NCBI GenBank assembly: GCA_019055375.1 | Contig: JAHQIW010001963.1 | Location: 34,236 to 98,235 of the forward strand | Direction: 5' to 3' | Source: Parelaphostrongylus tenuis | Lineage: Eukaryota > Nematoda > Chromadorea > Rhabditida > Metastrongylidae | Length of the DNA stretch: 64,000 bases | In this document: positions 36,439-47,440 of the stretch, piece after piece | How positions within the stretch are numbered: the stretch's first letter is position 1 | Layout of the letters: every line of letters begins with the position of its first letter | Program-made: the position numbers and the translations under genes | The notes under the pieces: model-generated | The model's database searches: none | The model's input: the letters and a program-made list of their open reading frames with translations, nothing else | Told to the model about the DNA's origin: nothing

Positions 36439-38675
36439 TCAGCTGACAGTGACCGTTACCGTGTACAAATGCGAACCAAACGGACCCGATCTTAACAGTC
36501 GAAGCGCTCTGTCCACAACATTTTGCCACATCGACCTCGACCAATTAGCCATGATGATGTTCGTAGTCTACATAAAGTTTTTTCTTTATAAAACGAAGTT
36601 AAACAAATTTGAAAGCCGTCCAAACCGTGAGAGTTCCTGAGAGGGACAAGTGTTTGCCGTCGATAGCTTTTGCGACAATCTGACACATCATATCCGCCGG
36701 CTGCTTTGCAGGGCAAATTCCTGTCACCGTGCTACCAACGATGATACAGCTGTCGACAGCAACGTCTTCTAGAAACTGTAAGTCTTAGAAACAGTTCCTC
36801 TTCTGTACAATGGGCAACTGAAAAAATCAGCTCAATGTTGAGCGCTACTTTTCTTTTACTCTTCAATACCTACAAACTTTCACTAATTAACACACTGAAA
36901 CATATATCATTCTCAAAATAAAATATATGTAACATTAGAAAAATATTCTCGTTTGAAAGATTTTAATGTTGTGGCTCTATGATAGTTTTCTCAAGCTATG
37001 AGATATTTTATAACAAGTTTGTAGAAAATATCCCTGTATGCAGAAAAAATCAATTAAAGCTCTGCTTTTTTAATGCTTGTAATAGTTCGAATCGGAAGCT
37101 GCTAAATGGTTGTCCACTACTGGAAACTTACGCGTTTCTTCTGGTCTTTTCAAGTTCTTACAGAGCAATGGATCGTAAGTGGTATTAACTTGAAGTTGAC
37201 CCAGAATGTTGGAGATCACAAAATCAGGTAAGAGTGCTCTCCGACCTTCAATTTCGAGAACATCGATGACCTAAAAAGTAAATCTTCTTCACGATTTCGA
37301 AGAATGGATGAGAAATGTTTTCATTTGGCATAGGTGAAGCTTTGCAAGTGAAGTAAGCTCCAGAAGGCTGAAGGTTCGTGGAAAGAATGCGGCTCATTTC
37401 GTACGTCTTTTCAGAGTTCACGAAAGAGAATGAAATGACTAACTTGCAAACTTACTGTTTGCATTGCAAAACGTTGTGCAAACGCCTGAACAGCACCCGC
37501 GCTAGTTGCAATACCAGGGATTAGGGCAGAGACTGCGTTGTTATCTGTGTAAACCGCGAGAACAGGTAAGTTGCTGGGCCCGCTGGCAGTGAAGGTCCTA
37601 GTGCTCGCTGCAACGAAATTTCATAGTTTTGTAGTGAATGGTTGCAGATTAAATCATTATGTACTTCGAAAACCAGCTCTCGTCGTCATTATTATCCAAT
37701 AACATGTTCTTTTATAATTTGTCTCATACCACGTGGTTGAAAAACAAATTTCATTTGGCCGACATTTCGACGTCTTCGTTTCTTCAGAGCCGATAATTCG
37801 AGCCGATCATCCACAATTTTTCGTTTTCGATGTCGTTCAAGTCGAATCTGTTTCGGTGGAGCGCCGCCCGAATGAAAAACCTCATTCGGCAAGGTTAATT
37901 GATATAGAATTGTTCTTATAGATAATGTTTGTTAATCGACTGCTTTAAAAATCTCGTTCGAGAACATCGATCTATTCTGCGAACTGTTTCAAGCCTTTTC
38001 ATGGTTAAACATGTCACTAGCTTATGCACTTTTTGGCAATCTTTCAGAATATATCGATGCTCTCAAGTGATCGCGTTGTCAAGTCGTGGCATATTGTCAC
38101 TTAAACCACTATCAACCTATAACTGACGCTGTAAGCTTTTATAGCAGTCATCTTTTATAAGACAACACCATCAAGTTCTTCATTAAAGCGATCTTTCATT
38201 GAAGAAAATTGGACGTGCACAGCAACGAAGACGAAGACCAGAACGAGGGCGAACGTCAGTGGACAACCGAATCTAGTCATAGGTTCCGAGAAGACGAAAA
38301 CTCCATAATGTTAGCCGATTGAAGTTTGTTCAAAAACTCCTGCTGTTAATTAACTCATAACAGTCACTGAATTAAAAATCTTCTTAGCTTTATCTTTCTT
38401 CTAGTATAGAACTTCTTATATAGAATAAAAACCCTGCCTATAAGTAGCGCAGATTGCGACAACAATTAAGCAATGATGGAGTGCTAGGCATGCTCATTCC
38501 AATTAGAGTTCTCAACTATCTACGAATGGGAATGTTTGTAGCTCTATAACAATTCGTAATCATTACTTTGACCTCCAGGAATCACTCCACATCCAAACAC
38601 GGTTGAGATTGAAACTAGCAACAAAATCATGAATGGACCGCTCGAAGGTCCTGCCTTGTTGGTAAGAATAATCAT
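36439..38675 (-). CDS. Gene B: secreted nematode-type family protein, 5 exons, intact
   Basis: The exons on the minus strand are 38567-38675, 37456-37607, 37132-37270, 36626-36768 and 36439-36567. They total 672 bases and encode 223 aa. Intron phases are identical to gene A, and the donors are GTAATG, GTAAG, GTAAG and GTTTGG. The signal peptide core is PFMILLLVSISTVFG, followed by CG. The conserved blocks VIDVLEIEGRRALLPDF, GSTVTGICPA and TTNIIMANWSRSMWQNVV are all present. The largest differences from gene A are at the end of exon 3 (CKNLKRPEET versus CSMFKKPEVN) and in the centre of exon 4, which loses one codon. Rapid change confined to these two stretches suggests variable surface regions on a conserved frame. 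The function is unknown, and extracellular location is inferred from the signal peptide. Confidence 0.88.
37725..38325. repeat. Inverted-repeat (MITE-like) element in intron 1 of gene B
   Basis: Counterpart of 10880-11560. The left end has CGACGTCTTCGTTTCTTCAG, and the right end has GGTTCCGAGAAGACGAAAAC as an imperfect reverse complement. The interior is shorter than in copy A. Confidence 0.6.
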
Positions 38676-38690
38676 TTTACTGAAATAGGA
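38676..38690 (-). promoter_or_regulatory. Likely spliced-leader acceptor of gene B
   Basis: On the minus strand TCCTATTTCAG ends at 38680, followed by TAAA and the start codon at 38675. It is close to the nematode TTTCAG consensus and lies at the same distance as in gene A. Confidence 0.6.
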
Positions 38691-39572
38691 TAAGTATTAT
38701 AGACTCAACTAAAACTAATGTCTAAAAAAATCTACATTTTTGTGTCAGATCATCCACGAGATAACAACAGATTCGGCACTCGGCATCTACACGAGGGTGA
38801 CGTCGAATTGGCTGATCTTTGATTTTTTCTGCTTTTTTTTGTTTTTTTTTTCTGGTTTTTTTTTCAAGTGCTTCGAAGAATCTTTAACTCGCTTAATTCA
38901 GAACAAAATCTTTAGAAGCGTATTTCGTAACACACTGTGCTTGCGGTGCTTAAAAACCGGTTATCGAGGTGAGAAAATAAATCTCTGTCAAATTTTGAAT
39001 AAATGGACTGCGTTGGAGCGACAAGTTAAAGAAAAATTCCAGTGAATGCGCCAATTTTTCAAGTTGCACGGCTTATATTCGTCTCCCGCCTTCGTATTTC
39101 TGATGCTGCGACAATCGACAAAGCGCCTGAATCACAACTGCAATTCTGAGAGAAATGTCTTTCAAAGAAGATATCGATTGATAAAATAAAGCACAGTTCT
39201 CACTGCCAACTTTTTCGGTAACAAATTTGTACGCAGAAGCTGTGTTAGTTAAATTTTGATATTCTTGTTAGCCTCTCAGATTTAGCACACTTATATATGA
39301 TAATTTCAACGGAGTGGTCAACTGATAGCGCAAACGTCAGAATTCCATCGTCCGGTATTCCCATATCGGTGTTAAAATCAGTTAAGGTGACCTTTAATAG
39401 ATACGCATACTCTACGAGAGCTCTTCATTTTATTTCATTTGAGCACTGTTCTATTATCCAATATGTGTCAGCTTAACTTGATGCGATTTCAATATCCATA
39501 TACTGAACGTTAGTGATTGACTTTTGACAGGTTCGGCGTGTGTATCACAAAAAAAAACGGTAACAGAGCGGT

Positions 39573-39640
39573 AGTCGCGGTGGTGTAGTCGCTATCAATA
39601 TGGGTGAGACACGGGTTCAACTCCCGCTTGGGGCAGATTC
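39573..39640 (+). repeat. tRNA-like repeat, degenerate copy (second family)
   Basis: GCGGTGGTGTAGTCGC resembles the D-arm, and ACGGGTTCAACTCCCGCTTG forms a good T-arm with a 7-base TTCAACT loop. The anticodon arm is shortened, so no cloverleaf can be drawn. Another trace with a GGGGTTCAGCCCCCC T-arm-like hairpin lies near 45755. Confidence 0.5.
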
Positions 39641-39659
39641 TTGCCAACCACCCGATTTT

Positions 39660-42600
39660 CTATGTTGTATGTTTATGACATCATGCCACTCCTAAAGAAT
39701 AATAATGAAGATCTCGCCTAATTCAGAAATTAGTTCCCATTATTTTTTATCTGATTCGATGAGATCCACTTTTTCGGTTTATTCCTAATTAAAATATCAG
39801 TTAAGTCGCATCGTTTTGAATTTCTCGGCTTTGGTACTGAATATAAAACTGATTAAATAAGCTATAATGAATTGATTTTGTTGTCAGATTAGACAGCACG
39901 AAACTGCTTAAACAGGGTATCGCTTAATCAGCTTCGTTTGAAATTCATAACACAGCAGATAATTCCACAGCACTGACGATGCTTTCAAATTGCCATTCAC
40001 GAGACAACAAAACAGAATTATTGCGCTTCGTGCTAAATCGTTCTCGCTAGAACTAATGACAAATTAAAACTGAATCAAAAAAATTTGAAAAAAATTTCAA
40101 AAAAATTAAGATAAAAGATCAAGACAAATCTTTTCTTCAGTTGACTACAGATGTATGTTAGTCAAATTCAGACTTCCATCTCAACTTTTCATTTGAGAAC
40201 CATGAGCAAAACAGTTCCAAAGTAGGATGTCTAAGCCGTCGTTTTTTACGTAGTAACTCTGCGGCCTGACGAATAAGTCTTTTTGCTATCTAGTCGCTGA
40301 CTTGTTGGGATAGTACTATACTATAATAGGTAATGGTGAGCACCAATTTAGTCGTTAGAGCAGCGGAAACCACAAAATATCGCCGGCCGATGTTTTGGAC
40401 TGTATCGTTTATCTAACAACCAACGGTGTTTTCATAAAAATGTCACTTTAAGATGAGCTTAGAAACTTAGGAACTATTCATCTAATATCTTCAATTAGTG
40501 TGCAAAGACGAACACGTTGGTGAAAAGTGAAGACGAGTATGTGGCTGTATCAAAAAACACTTAGCTGGTATGGCGATATTAAACCAGTCTCCCATATAGA
40601 CGCGCATAGGGCCCAGACACATAATCGGAATTGAAGTAGAAGTAGGCATAGCACAGGAACAGAAGACCTCAGCGCACAAAGCTCTCGAGACGTTTTTCAC
40701 AGCAAGGGGTCAAAAATAAGCCGCAGAAACGAGTGCCTCGTCATCATTCGTGACTTCGCGACACATCCTAGGTCGATTTTTGATCTAAACTAAGCACGAT
40801 ACTACCCTATGTAAGACTCGGTGCAGCTGGTTTACATAAATGGTGACCCACACAACAATGAAAAGATGAGCATTCAAAAAAGCTTCTTACTATGGACTAA
40901 ATGCTTACGTATTTGCAATTTCTTTGCTTTTGTTATGGGTTATGGAAGTGTTTGAGTGACTGGATCGCATGTCAAGGTTTGACTTTTCCAGGTTCAAGGT
41001 GATAATGCTGAAATGTCACCCATTGCGCAATTATTGTGCTTTTTTTGCTATTATGTACAGTAAATACTACCTTGGATCTGCCTATTAAGAGAAGATACTG
41101 AAATTCAAAAATTTCGTAAGACACGTGAAAACATTGCTTTTACGATGACAGATCTAAAAAGGATACCTTCCTTTGCTGCCTGCAGGTAAGCAAATCCAGA
41201 TGTTATGACCACAACTGCCCGTTCTTCTAATCGGAAGGATTTCTACTACCTGAAGACTAGGAATCGAGGTACTTTTCCGTTTGGTAGCACAGATTTCTAA
41301 GCCTATTCCTTTCACTGGACAAAAGCTTTTTATAACTAGCACTAGTGATCATTCAAACTCTTAAATCTCCAGCTAGCGCGATAAGTGTTCATTTTTCGGA
41401 AGGAGCCATTTGTGACGCTTCAGTAGAAAGAAAACAACTGTGGTTTACAGGCGTATATTTCTCGCTGTACCAAGCTGTTTTTTAGATCATCAGTAATATT
41501 TCCATAGAGTAAGGTATAACGATTTGCTGTTCTTATTTTTGGGAAGGCCGTTTCTCTGCAGTGTAGCAAGAGAAATTATATTGTTTCACATAATCGAGGA
41601 TGTGTTCTTTGTGCAATTCACGGGCTGCGGGGTGAGGCAGCAAATATCGTTGCGATCATCGATTGATAGCGCCTATTAGAAGTTCGATTTTTGTTATTTG
41701 ATTGGGATATGTTTCTCCGCTTTGGAAGAAGCTGCAGATTAAACTTCTGACTCTGATATTGAAAGATTCTCTCTACACGACCATGTGTTTCTATGCTTTC
41801 ACTGATGTAATAGTTGAATTATGCGGCCAATGTCAAACATAATTTTTATTTGAATTTTACAACGTTATAAAAGGAAAATCAGCCACGTACCGCTTTGGAC
41901 AAGGATTTAAGCTTTCGAATGGTTAATAACACTCTCTATGAAAAGTTCTTGTCTAGCGGAAAGGACAAGCTTAGAAATTTGTGCTACCAAACGAATATGA
42001 ATCAGAATCAATTCGTCTATCGCTCTTAAAATACTTCAAAAGCGTAGGACACAGAGTGAATTAAATTGATTGCTCTTTGTAAGGAACAATATTCCGGTCT
42101 TTCCACCTCCCACTTGAGTCATGGATTATTTGAGAAATGAGATGCACCACTCAAGAGTTCGCAGTCACGACATGAATGGAATGAGACTCCACTATACGAA
42201 ATATGCAGTGAAAATTTTTGTTTTGTCTGCACGTCACAGATACTGCGAGAAATTGACGGCAACCCAGGCACATCCGCCATATCAGAGATTTGGATTCATA
42301 AAGGTGAGTTAGGAGGCCTCAACTTAGTGTCACATTAGTCGCGTCTTGTAGAATCTAGTTTACCTTCTCATCTCATTGTATTGGCAAATTTATCAAAATG
42401 TTTACTGGTGTCTCACAACTAGACGTAATAACCTAACACAGCTCTGGCCCTATGTCCCAGTCTTTTTCTATTTCGAATTTCGGAAATCGTAATGCCGGAT
42501 TCTTAGTGCCATCTTTTCCTACCCGTTTTGTGAGTTTATTAGTGAAAGTCTGTAGAAGTAATTGTTCCGACTATTGGTCTACCTTTTCATCAGCAGAGGA

Positions 42601-43030
42601 AATGCTTTAGACGTATCAAACAAACTGAATAAGAACTGCAAGGCTCAATTGAAGCGAGTTTTGCCTCTTAAAAATTTGTTCATAAAAACATTTCGCACCA
42701 AAAGTGCATTTCGTTTTTGCCAGACGTTTAATTTGCTTTCACGGTTTATCTATGAAAGTCCACCTGTAATTTTGTCGTTCTTCCAATAGCAAAATTTTAT
42801 TTTGGGAACGCCGGAATATTATGTCAGCATCAAAAATGAGAGGCGGGTAGTTATGCTACGCCGTCGGGGAATTAGCTCATTTGCTGAAATTTCTTATTTA
42901 GAGATTTCTTCCACTCACCATATTGCCATTCAGCGTTTGCCATGAATTTTACCTCATTGAAAAATCGATGTGTGCTTCGAGATAGGAGAGTCTTATACAA
43001 ATTACTACAAAAGATACTGCTTTGAAAACT
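39660..43030. other. Largely unassigned
   Basis: Short frames only. The best coding candidate is 42121-42303 (plus), a 61-codon stretch ending in a possible GTGAGT donor (AAAG|GTGAGT near 42302). It has no recognised product and no partner exons. No repeat of this window recurs here. Confidence 0.3.
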
Positions 43031-43050
43031 GAGTGGTGAGCAAAAACACG

Positions 43051-43122
43051 ACCTCAGGCGGGAATCGAACCCACGTTTCATCCTATCCAGGGACGTGTGC
43101 TCTACCACTACACCACTGAGGC
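43051..43122 (-). tRNA. tRNA-like sequence with full cloverleaf, anticodon GGA
   Basis: The minus strand folds over 72 bases. The acceptor GCCTCAG pairs with CTGAGGT, using a G-U at the end. The D-stem is GTGT/GCAC with a 9-base loop. The anticodon stem CGTCC/GGATG has loop CTGGATA (U33 present, anticodon GGA). The variable loop is AAAC. The T-stem GTGGG/CCCGC has loop TTCGATT. A T5 run follows within 10 bases, as for Pol III termination. GGA would read a serine codon, yet the D-arm is glycine-like and there is no long serine variable arm. About 115 bases of its 5' flank are shared with the degenerate copy at 32211-32400. It may be a tRNA-derived repeat and not a working tRNA. Confidence 0.5.
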
Positions 43123-43252
43123 ACATTTGTCCGACCACTCATTCTTCAACATCTCAATGCTAGCTATCAGCCACCAACCTTTGACAGGTTTGGTCGGGTA
43201 TGCGATTTCGCTTTGTAAACGCAGTTGAGCTGATAGCTATTCTAATTACTAA

Positions 43253-43357
43253 TATTCGAAATGTCAATTACTTCACTGCATATTTCGCAGTGTTATGATA
43301 ACACTGGACTGCAAAACACTGCGAAATATGCAGTGAAATAATAGAAATTTCGAATAC
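43253..43357. repeat. Fold-back hairpin, about 42-base arms
   Basis: TATTCGAAATGTCAATTACT and CACTGCATATTTCGCAGTGTT occur at the left, and their near-perfect reverse complement is at 43316-43357. The loop is about 20 bases. It directly follows the conserved 5' flank of the tRNA-like repeat. The sequence before the other tRNA-like copy (32135-32165) resembles one arm (CACAGTGTTATGAT). Confidence 0.75.
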
Positions 43358-43540
43358 TGCTTTGAATTAAGCGAGTTAAGCGCCTCTGAAGGAGAGGTCA
43401 CAGACTTACCACGGCAGCGTCCCACAACTAAGGTACTGAGTACCGAAGTCGTCGTTGTTTCATAAGAGATTTGATTCGAAAGTGAGAAACTTGCCTTAAC
43501 TCGTACATACAGCGTCTGCTTATATTTTCATGCTCTAAAA

Positions 43541-44983
43541 ATGGGTATCATAACAAACCCGGCGAGGCCGCTAACCGACCTCTTAATGTTTTCGCTGCTG
43601 ACCACAATCAGGGGAGTGTTTGGATGTGGAGTGATGCCTGCAGGGCAATGTATGAATAAAAAATTTTATGATGCTATAAATTTTTTCAAATTTATAAAGA
43701 AGTTCATGAACCCTGACCTGAATGAATATATCTAACAATGCATCACTATTTTAGAGTTGTAGCAATAAGAGCCGTTAATCCCAATGAAGAATCAATGGAT
43801 AGGCTCAGAAATCATATAACACAGTGATGTAATTATTTATTTTTTACCTCAAACATCCACAAGCGTTCATTGCAGCGAGTTCTAGACCTTTCACTGTCAG
43901 TGGTTTCACAACTTTGCCTGTTGAGATGGTTTACACTGAAATGGCAAGCATTTCTTCACAAGTTGCAGGAATTGCCACCAGCAAAGGGATAGCTCAAGCA
44001 TTTGGTCACATCTTGTGATGCAGACGGTGTGTTTGCATTTGCAACTTATAGATTTTTAAGTGTTTTCTTCATTGCAAATTCAAGAAAGTCGCATAATCTG
44101 AGGAGCGTTTTCAAGTAGGCTCTTTGACTTCAAGTGAAAACTTTGTTCTTTAGGTCTTTGATGTTCTCGAAAGACAGGGTCGTAGTGCACTTCTACCTGA
44201 TTTTGCAATCTCGAGCATTTTGAATCAACTTGAAGTGAGAATTGCCTATGAACCTTTGCAGTGCCAGAGAATTGTTCTTGATATAACAATGGAGCTGAGT
44301 AAGTCTTCAATTTTGTGAATATACTTGATAGATTTCAAGCAAAGATTTGACCGCACTCAGAAAAGAGTTGTAATATCTAGTTGCATTTTCTGAAAAAGTA
44401 CCAGAAATTATCCCGAAATCGACTATCACAGTAGCATTGGATCTCAATCTTTCGAGATCGATAATATCTTCAGAACAAAATTTTCGTATCGTTCAGTGAG
44501 AATGGCATGGTAGTCAATGTGTTAGGCGGTAGTTTGATCGATTTCTGAGGAAAAAATTAGTTTTCAAAGCTGTATTTAGCTTGTCAAGTTTTTTGATGTG
44601 ATCAAGGAAGCTGCTCTTTAGAACCAGAACCGGCGATGATGGGTGACCAGTACTGCATTATTACCGGCAACACGGTGACGGGAATTTGTACTGCATTGAT
44701 GGTGGGTGGGGGTAGAAAGTGTACGACGACGACTGACGCAACAATAGCGTCTGTTTCTGCTAAACACGCGTCAATTTCAGGAACACTTTGGGTTAGATTT
44801 ACAGTCTATTTGAAAGCTACATTTTGTAAAGGAAAAAGTCCCGTGTAGACCACAAATATCATCATGGCGACTTGGCCGAGAATGACGTGGCAAAATGTAA
44901 TGGACCGAGCAGTTCGTATACTGGCATCGAGACCATTTGGATCGCACTTCATCGCTGCAACTGGCACTATTGGAGGAAACTAA
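43541..44983 (+). CDS. Gene C: paralogue of genes A/B, 5 exons with one frameshift
   Basis: The exons are 43541-43649, 43876-44026, 44154-44298, 44622-44791 and 44849-44983, all with GT-AG borders (TTGCAG, TTTAG and GTGTAG acceptors; intron 4 is 57 bases). Phases equal those of genes A and B. The signal peptide runs through LLTTIRGVFG to CG. Landmarks are VSGFTTLPVEMVYTE, VFDVLERQGRSALLPDF, GNTVTGIC, SGTL and TTNIIMATWPRMTWQNVMDR. Exon 2 is 151 bases against 152 in A and B. The lost base lies near 44008-44012 between QAFGH and LVMQT. Without that deletion the reading frame would give about 236 aa. Exon 4 is longer than in A/B. Everything else is intact, so this is either a very recent pseudogene or a sequencing/assembly error. 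Confidence 0.8.
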
Positions 44984-46079
44984 AGTTTTCCTATTGATGT
45001 TTTGCGCTGACTGTTTTTTATTTAATCGATATTTTGTAATATTATAGCAGCAAATAAACTGGCAGATTATGTGGACGCTGATTGGTCGGATTACTGCAGT
45101 CACATCAAAGCGTTGAACGTGACGAATTTGTGTTTCGTAGGTTATTCAAAAATTGCGTCAAACCTACGAATCAAAATTACAAGCAAAACGTCTTCTCTCT
45201 TGCATTTCGAAGCCATACATTCAAACTCTCTCTCTTGTATCGAAAGCATAATTACATTGTCGATTTGCCATTGGCGACAAAGAAATTACTCAGAAATATA
45301 CCGCAAGAATGAGACCAATAAAAGACTTGGAATCATCCAGGTATTCACAGTTTCAATGCCATTCTTTTATCATAAACAAATCTTTATTTCTGTAGGATGT
45401 CCTTCTCAGTCGCTAAGGAAATCGATTAGCAGCTATCAAAATGAATGATTCTGAATCTTGCAAACCGATAATTTTTTTCTGGAGCTTCAGAATGCCTCGT
45501 GAAAAACCTTAAAATGATAAGTGGGAAAACAGCTGCCGTTCGAGATATTTCGGACGTTCACATCTGCAAGTCTGCAGTCTCGAGGATTGTACTGTGCCTG
45601 TAAGCGAATGATGAAAGCTTTCTTCTAAAAAAGAAACATCATACATTTGAAACCATTGCAGCAAAAGAAATAAGAATGTCATATCGAAGAAAAAGTGATG
45701 TCAAAACAGTTGTCTCAATTTAACGAGGTTTTACGAATGATTGGCATGAGTGAAACACGGGGTTCAGCCCCCCTCGTGAGATCGAATAATCTGCATATTA
45801 CTCATCATTACAAGACATGTAATTGCAAGTATCGTAACAGTACTTTTGAAACAATGAGATAAAAAGCTCTTGTAAAATATTGTATCACGTATACTCCACA
45901 TGGAACTGGTTTCATTCGTTTCGTCTAATCATGCGGTGACTCATTCGACTTTATTAGCTTAAATTTCATTTAAAACCAGTTCGCTCCTCGCTAACATCGT
46001 TTCTATTTGAACTGTCCAACATCAACATCTCCACATGTGTGTGCGAAGTACAACCTCGCCAATCTTTGATGTTACAAGA
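44984..46079. other. No assignable gene
   Basis: A 125-codon frame (45071-45448) and an overlapping 76-codon frame are present on the plus strand but resemble nothing known and lack clear splice context. A tRNA-like T-arm trace lies near 45755. Confidence 0.35.
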
Positions 46080-47440
46080 AAGGCCTCACCACGATAGCGG
46101 AGATAATGTAATTTTCGACCATTGATAAAGAATTGCATGCACCATTCTAATGTTGACATGATGTCTCGAAGAGTCAGTTGAAATTATTTTTGCGGTTCTA
46201 TAACTTTGCCGAGTCCCTCTTTTTCGTCGATGGCCATACTGTTGTGGAGCGGTGATATCTGGAAAAGCTATATAGCTCACACAGTATCTGATTATTACGA
46301 AAGTTACGTTTGTCTAGAGCTTTTGTAGCTGCTTCAGTTTTGAATGAGTCAAAGACTTCCTCAAATCGATGGAAGTAAAGCAAAGCTGTTTCTTAAACTC
46401 TCGCAATACTTTAGTGAGTCCTTTCATTATTATTTGAGCTAACATGCCATGTGGTCTGGTAAGGGCTCTTGTACAGCCCGAGACACGTGTTTCGTCCTTA
46501 CAGACTCAGCAGCCGGGCAGAACCCGTCGTCTGTCGAACTTTTTATAGTCAGTTCTCTCGGGAGTGTTACACTCCTTATCGAGAGTTGTCGACGACGTAC
46601 GTTTTACACTCTATGTCAGGCGAAATTTTCACCTAAAACAGAGTGTTTTCGCACTCGATTGCTAGCTGGCTGGTATTTTTATCATATTACCTTTCCTTCG
46701 AATGCTTTATTGAGACCACGCTCAATTTCAATAGATCCTTTCATTATTATTTGAGCCAACATGTCTTGTGGTCTGGTAAGGGCTCTCTATAAGGAGTGTA
46801 ACGCTCCCGAGAAAACTGACTATAAAAAGATCTACAGACGACGGGTTCTGCCCGGCTGATGAGTCTGTAAGGGCGAAACACGTGCCTCGGGCTGTACAAG
46901 AGCCCTTACCAGACCACATGACATGTTGGCTCAAATAATAATGATAGGATCTGTTGAAATTTGAGCGTGGTCTTAATAAAGCACTCGAAGGAAAGGTATA
47001 ATATGATAGAAATACCAGCCAGGTAGCAACTGAGTGCGAAAACACTCTGTTTTAGGGAAAATTTCGCCTGACATAGAGTGTAAAACGTACGTCGTCGACA
47101 ACTCTCTAGTACAAGAGCCCTTATCAGACCACATGACATTTTGGCTCAAATAATAATGAAAGGATCTATTGAAATTTGAGCGTGGTCTTAATAAAGCACT
47201 CGAAGGAAAGGTATAATTTTAGTGAGTATTATTGTTGCACGATTTATAGTACTGAAAATTGTCAAAACCTTGCTTCGTAACGAATGACCGTTCTTCTGGT
47301 GCTTTGTGAAACCTGTTGAGGGATACTTAAACGGAAAGTTTGTAGGTAGCAAGCAGCAAGCAAAGTGGGCAGTAGTTGACGCCGTCCTTAAGTACCTTTT
47401 CGAAGAAATGACGTGATATCGCTGGTCTTCCATCCAATAT
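46080..47440 (-). mobile_element. RTE-type reverse transcriptase fragment, interrupted by a fold-back insertion
   Basis: Reading minus, the right part (47300-47218) gives IFSTINRATIILTK. After skipping the insertion 46420-47217 it continues VLREFKKQLCFTSIDLRKSL (motif A region, about 46415-46350). A WPSTKKRDSAKL or RRKRGTRQSY segment follows (RGVRQGDT region, about 46230), then RDIMSTLEWCMQFFINGRKL and HYLRYRGEAF (about 46160-46090). At the position of the catalytic FADD box the sequence reads YRGE. The homologous copy at about 57200-57590 (plus strand) lacks the insertion. Confidence 0.72.

Larger units (their letters stand above)
33296..39329. repeat. 6.0-kb segmental duplication, copy B
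   Basis: Direct collinear copy of 6448-12528, ending where CAACTGATAGC is followed by unrelated DNA in each copy. It carries gene B. Reading frames in the roughly 3 kb downstream of the gene are broken differently from copy A. By contrast the five exons of the gene and their splice sites are kept in both, so the gene is the constrained part of the block. Confidence 0.9.

Noticed and set aside
44792..44848. Continuous 70-codon frame through exon 4 of gene C into the following DNA
   Set aside because: Comparison with A and B shows a 57-base intron ending in GTGTAG before the TTNIIMA exon; the frame reads through that intron.
46449..47139. Several frames of 77-105 codons on both strands
   Set aside because: They arise from the inverted repeat units of the fold-back element and mirror each other.
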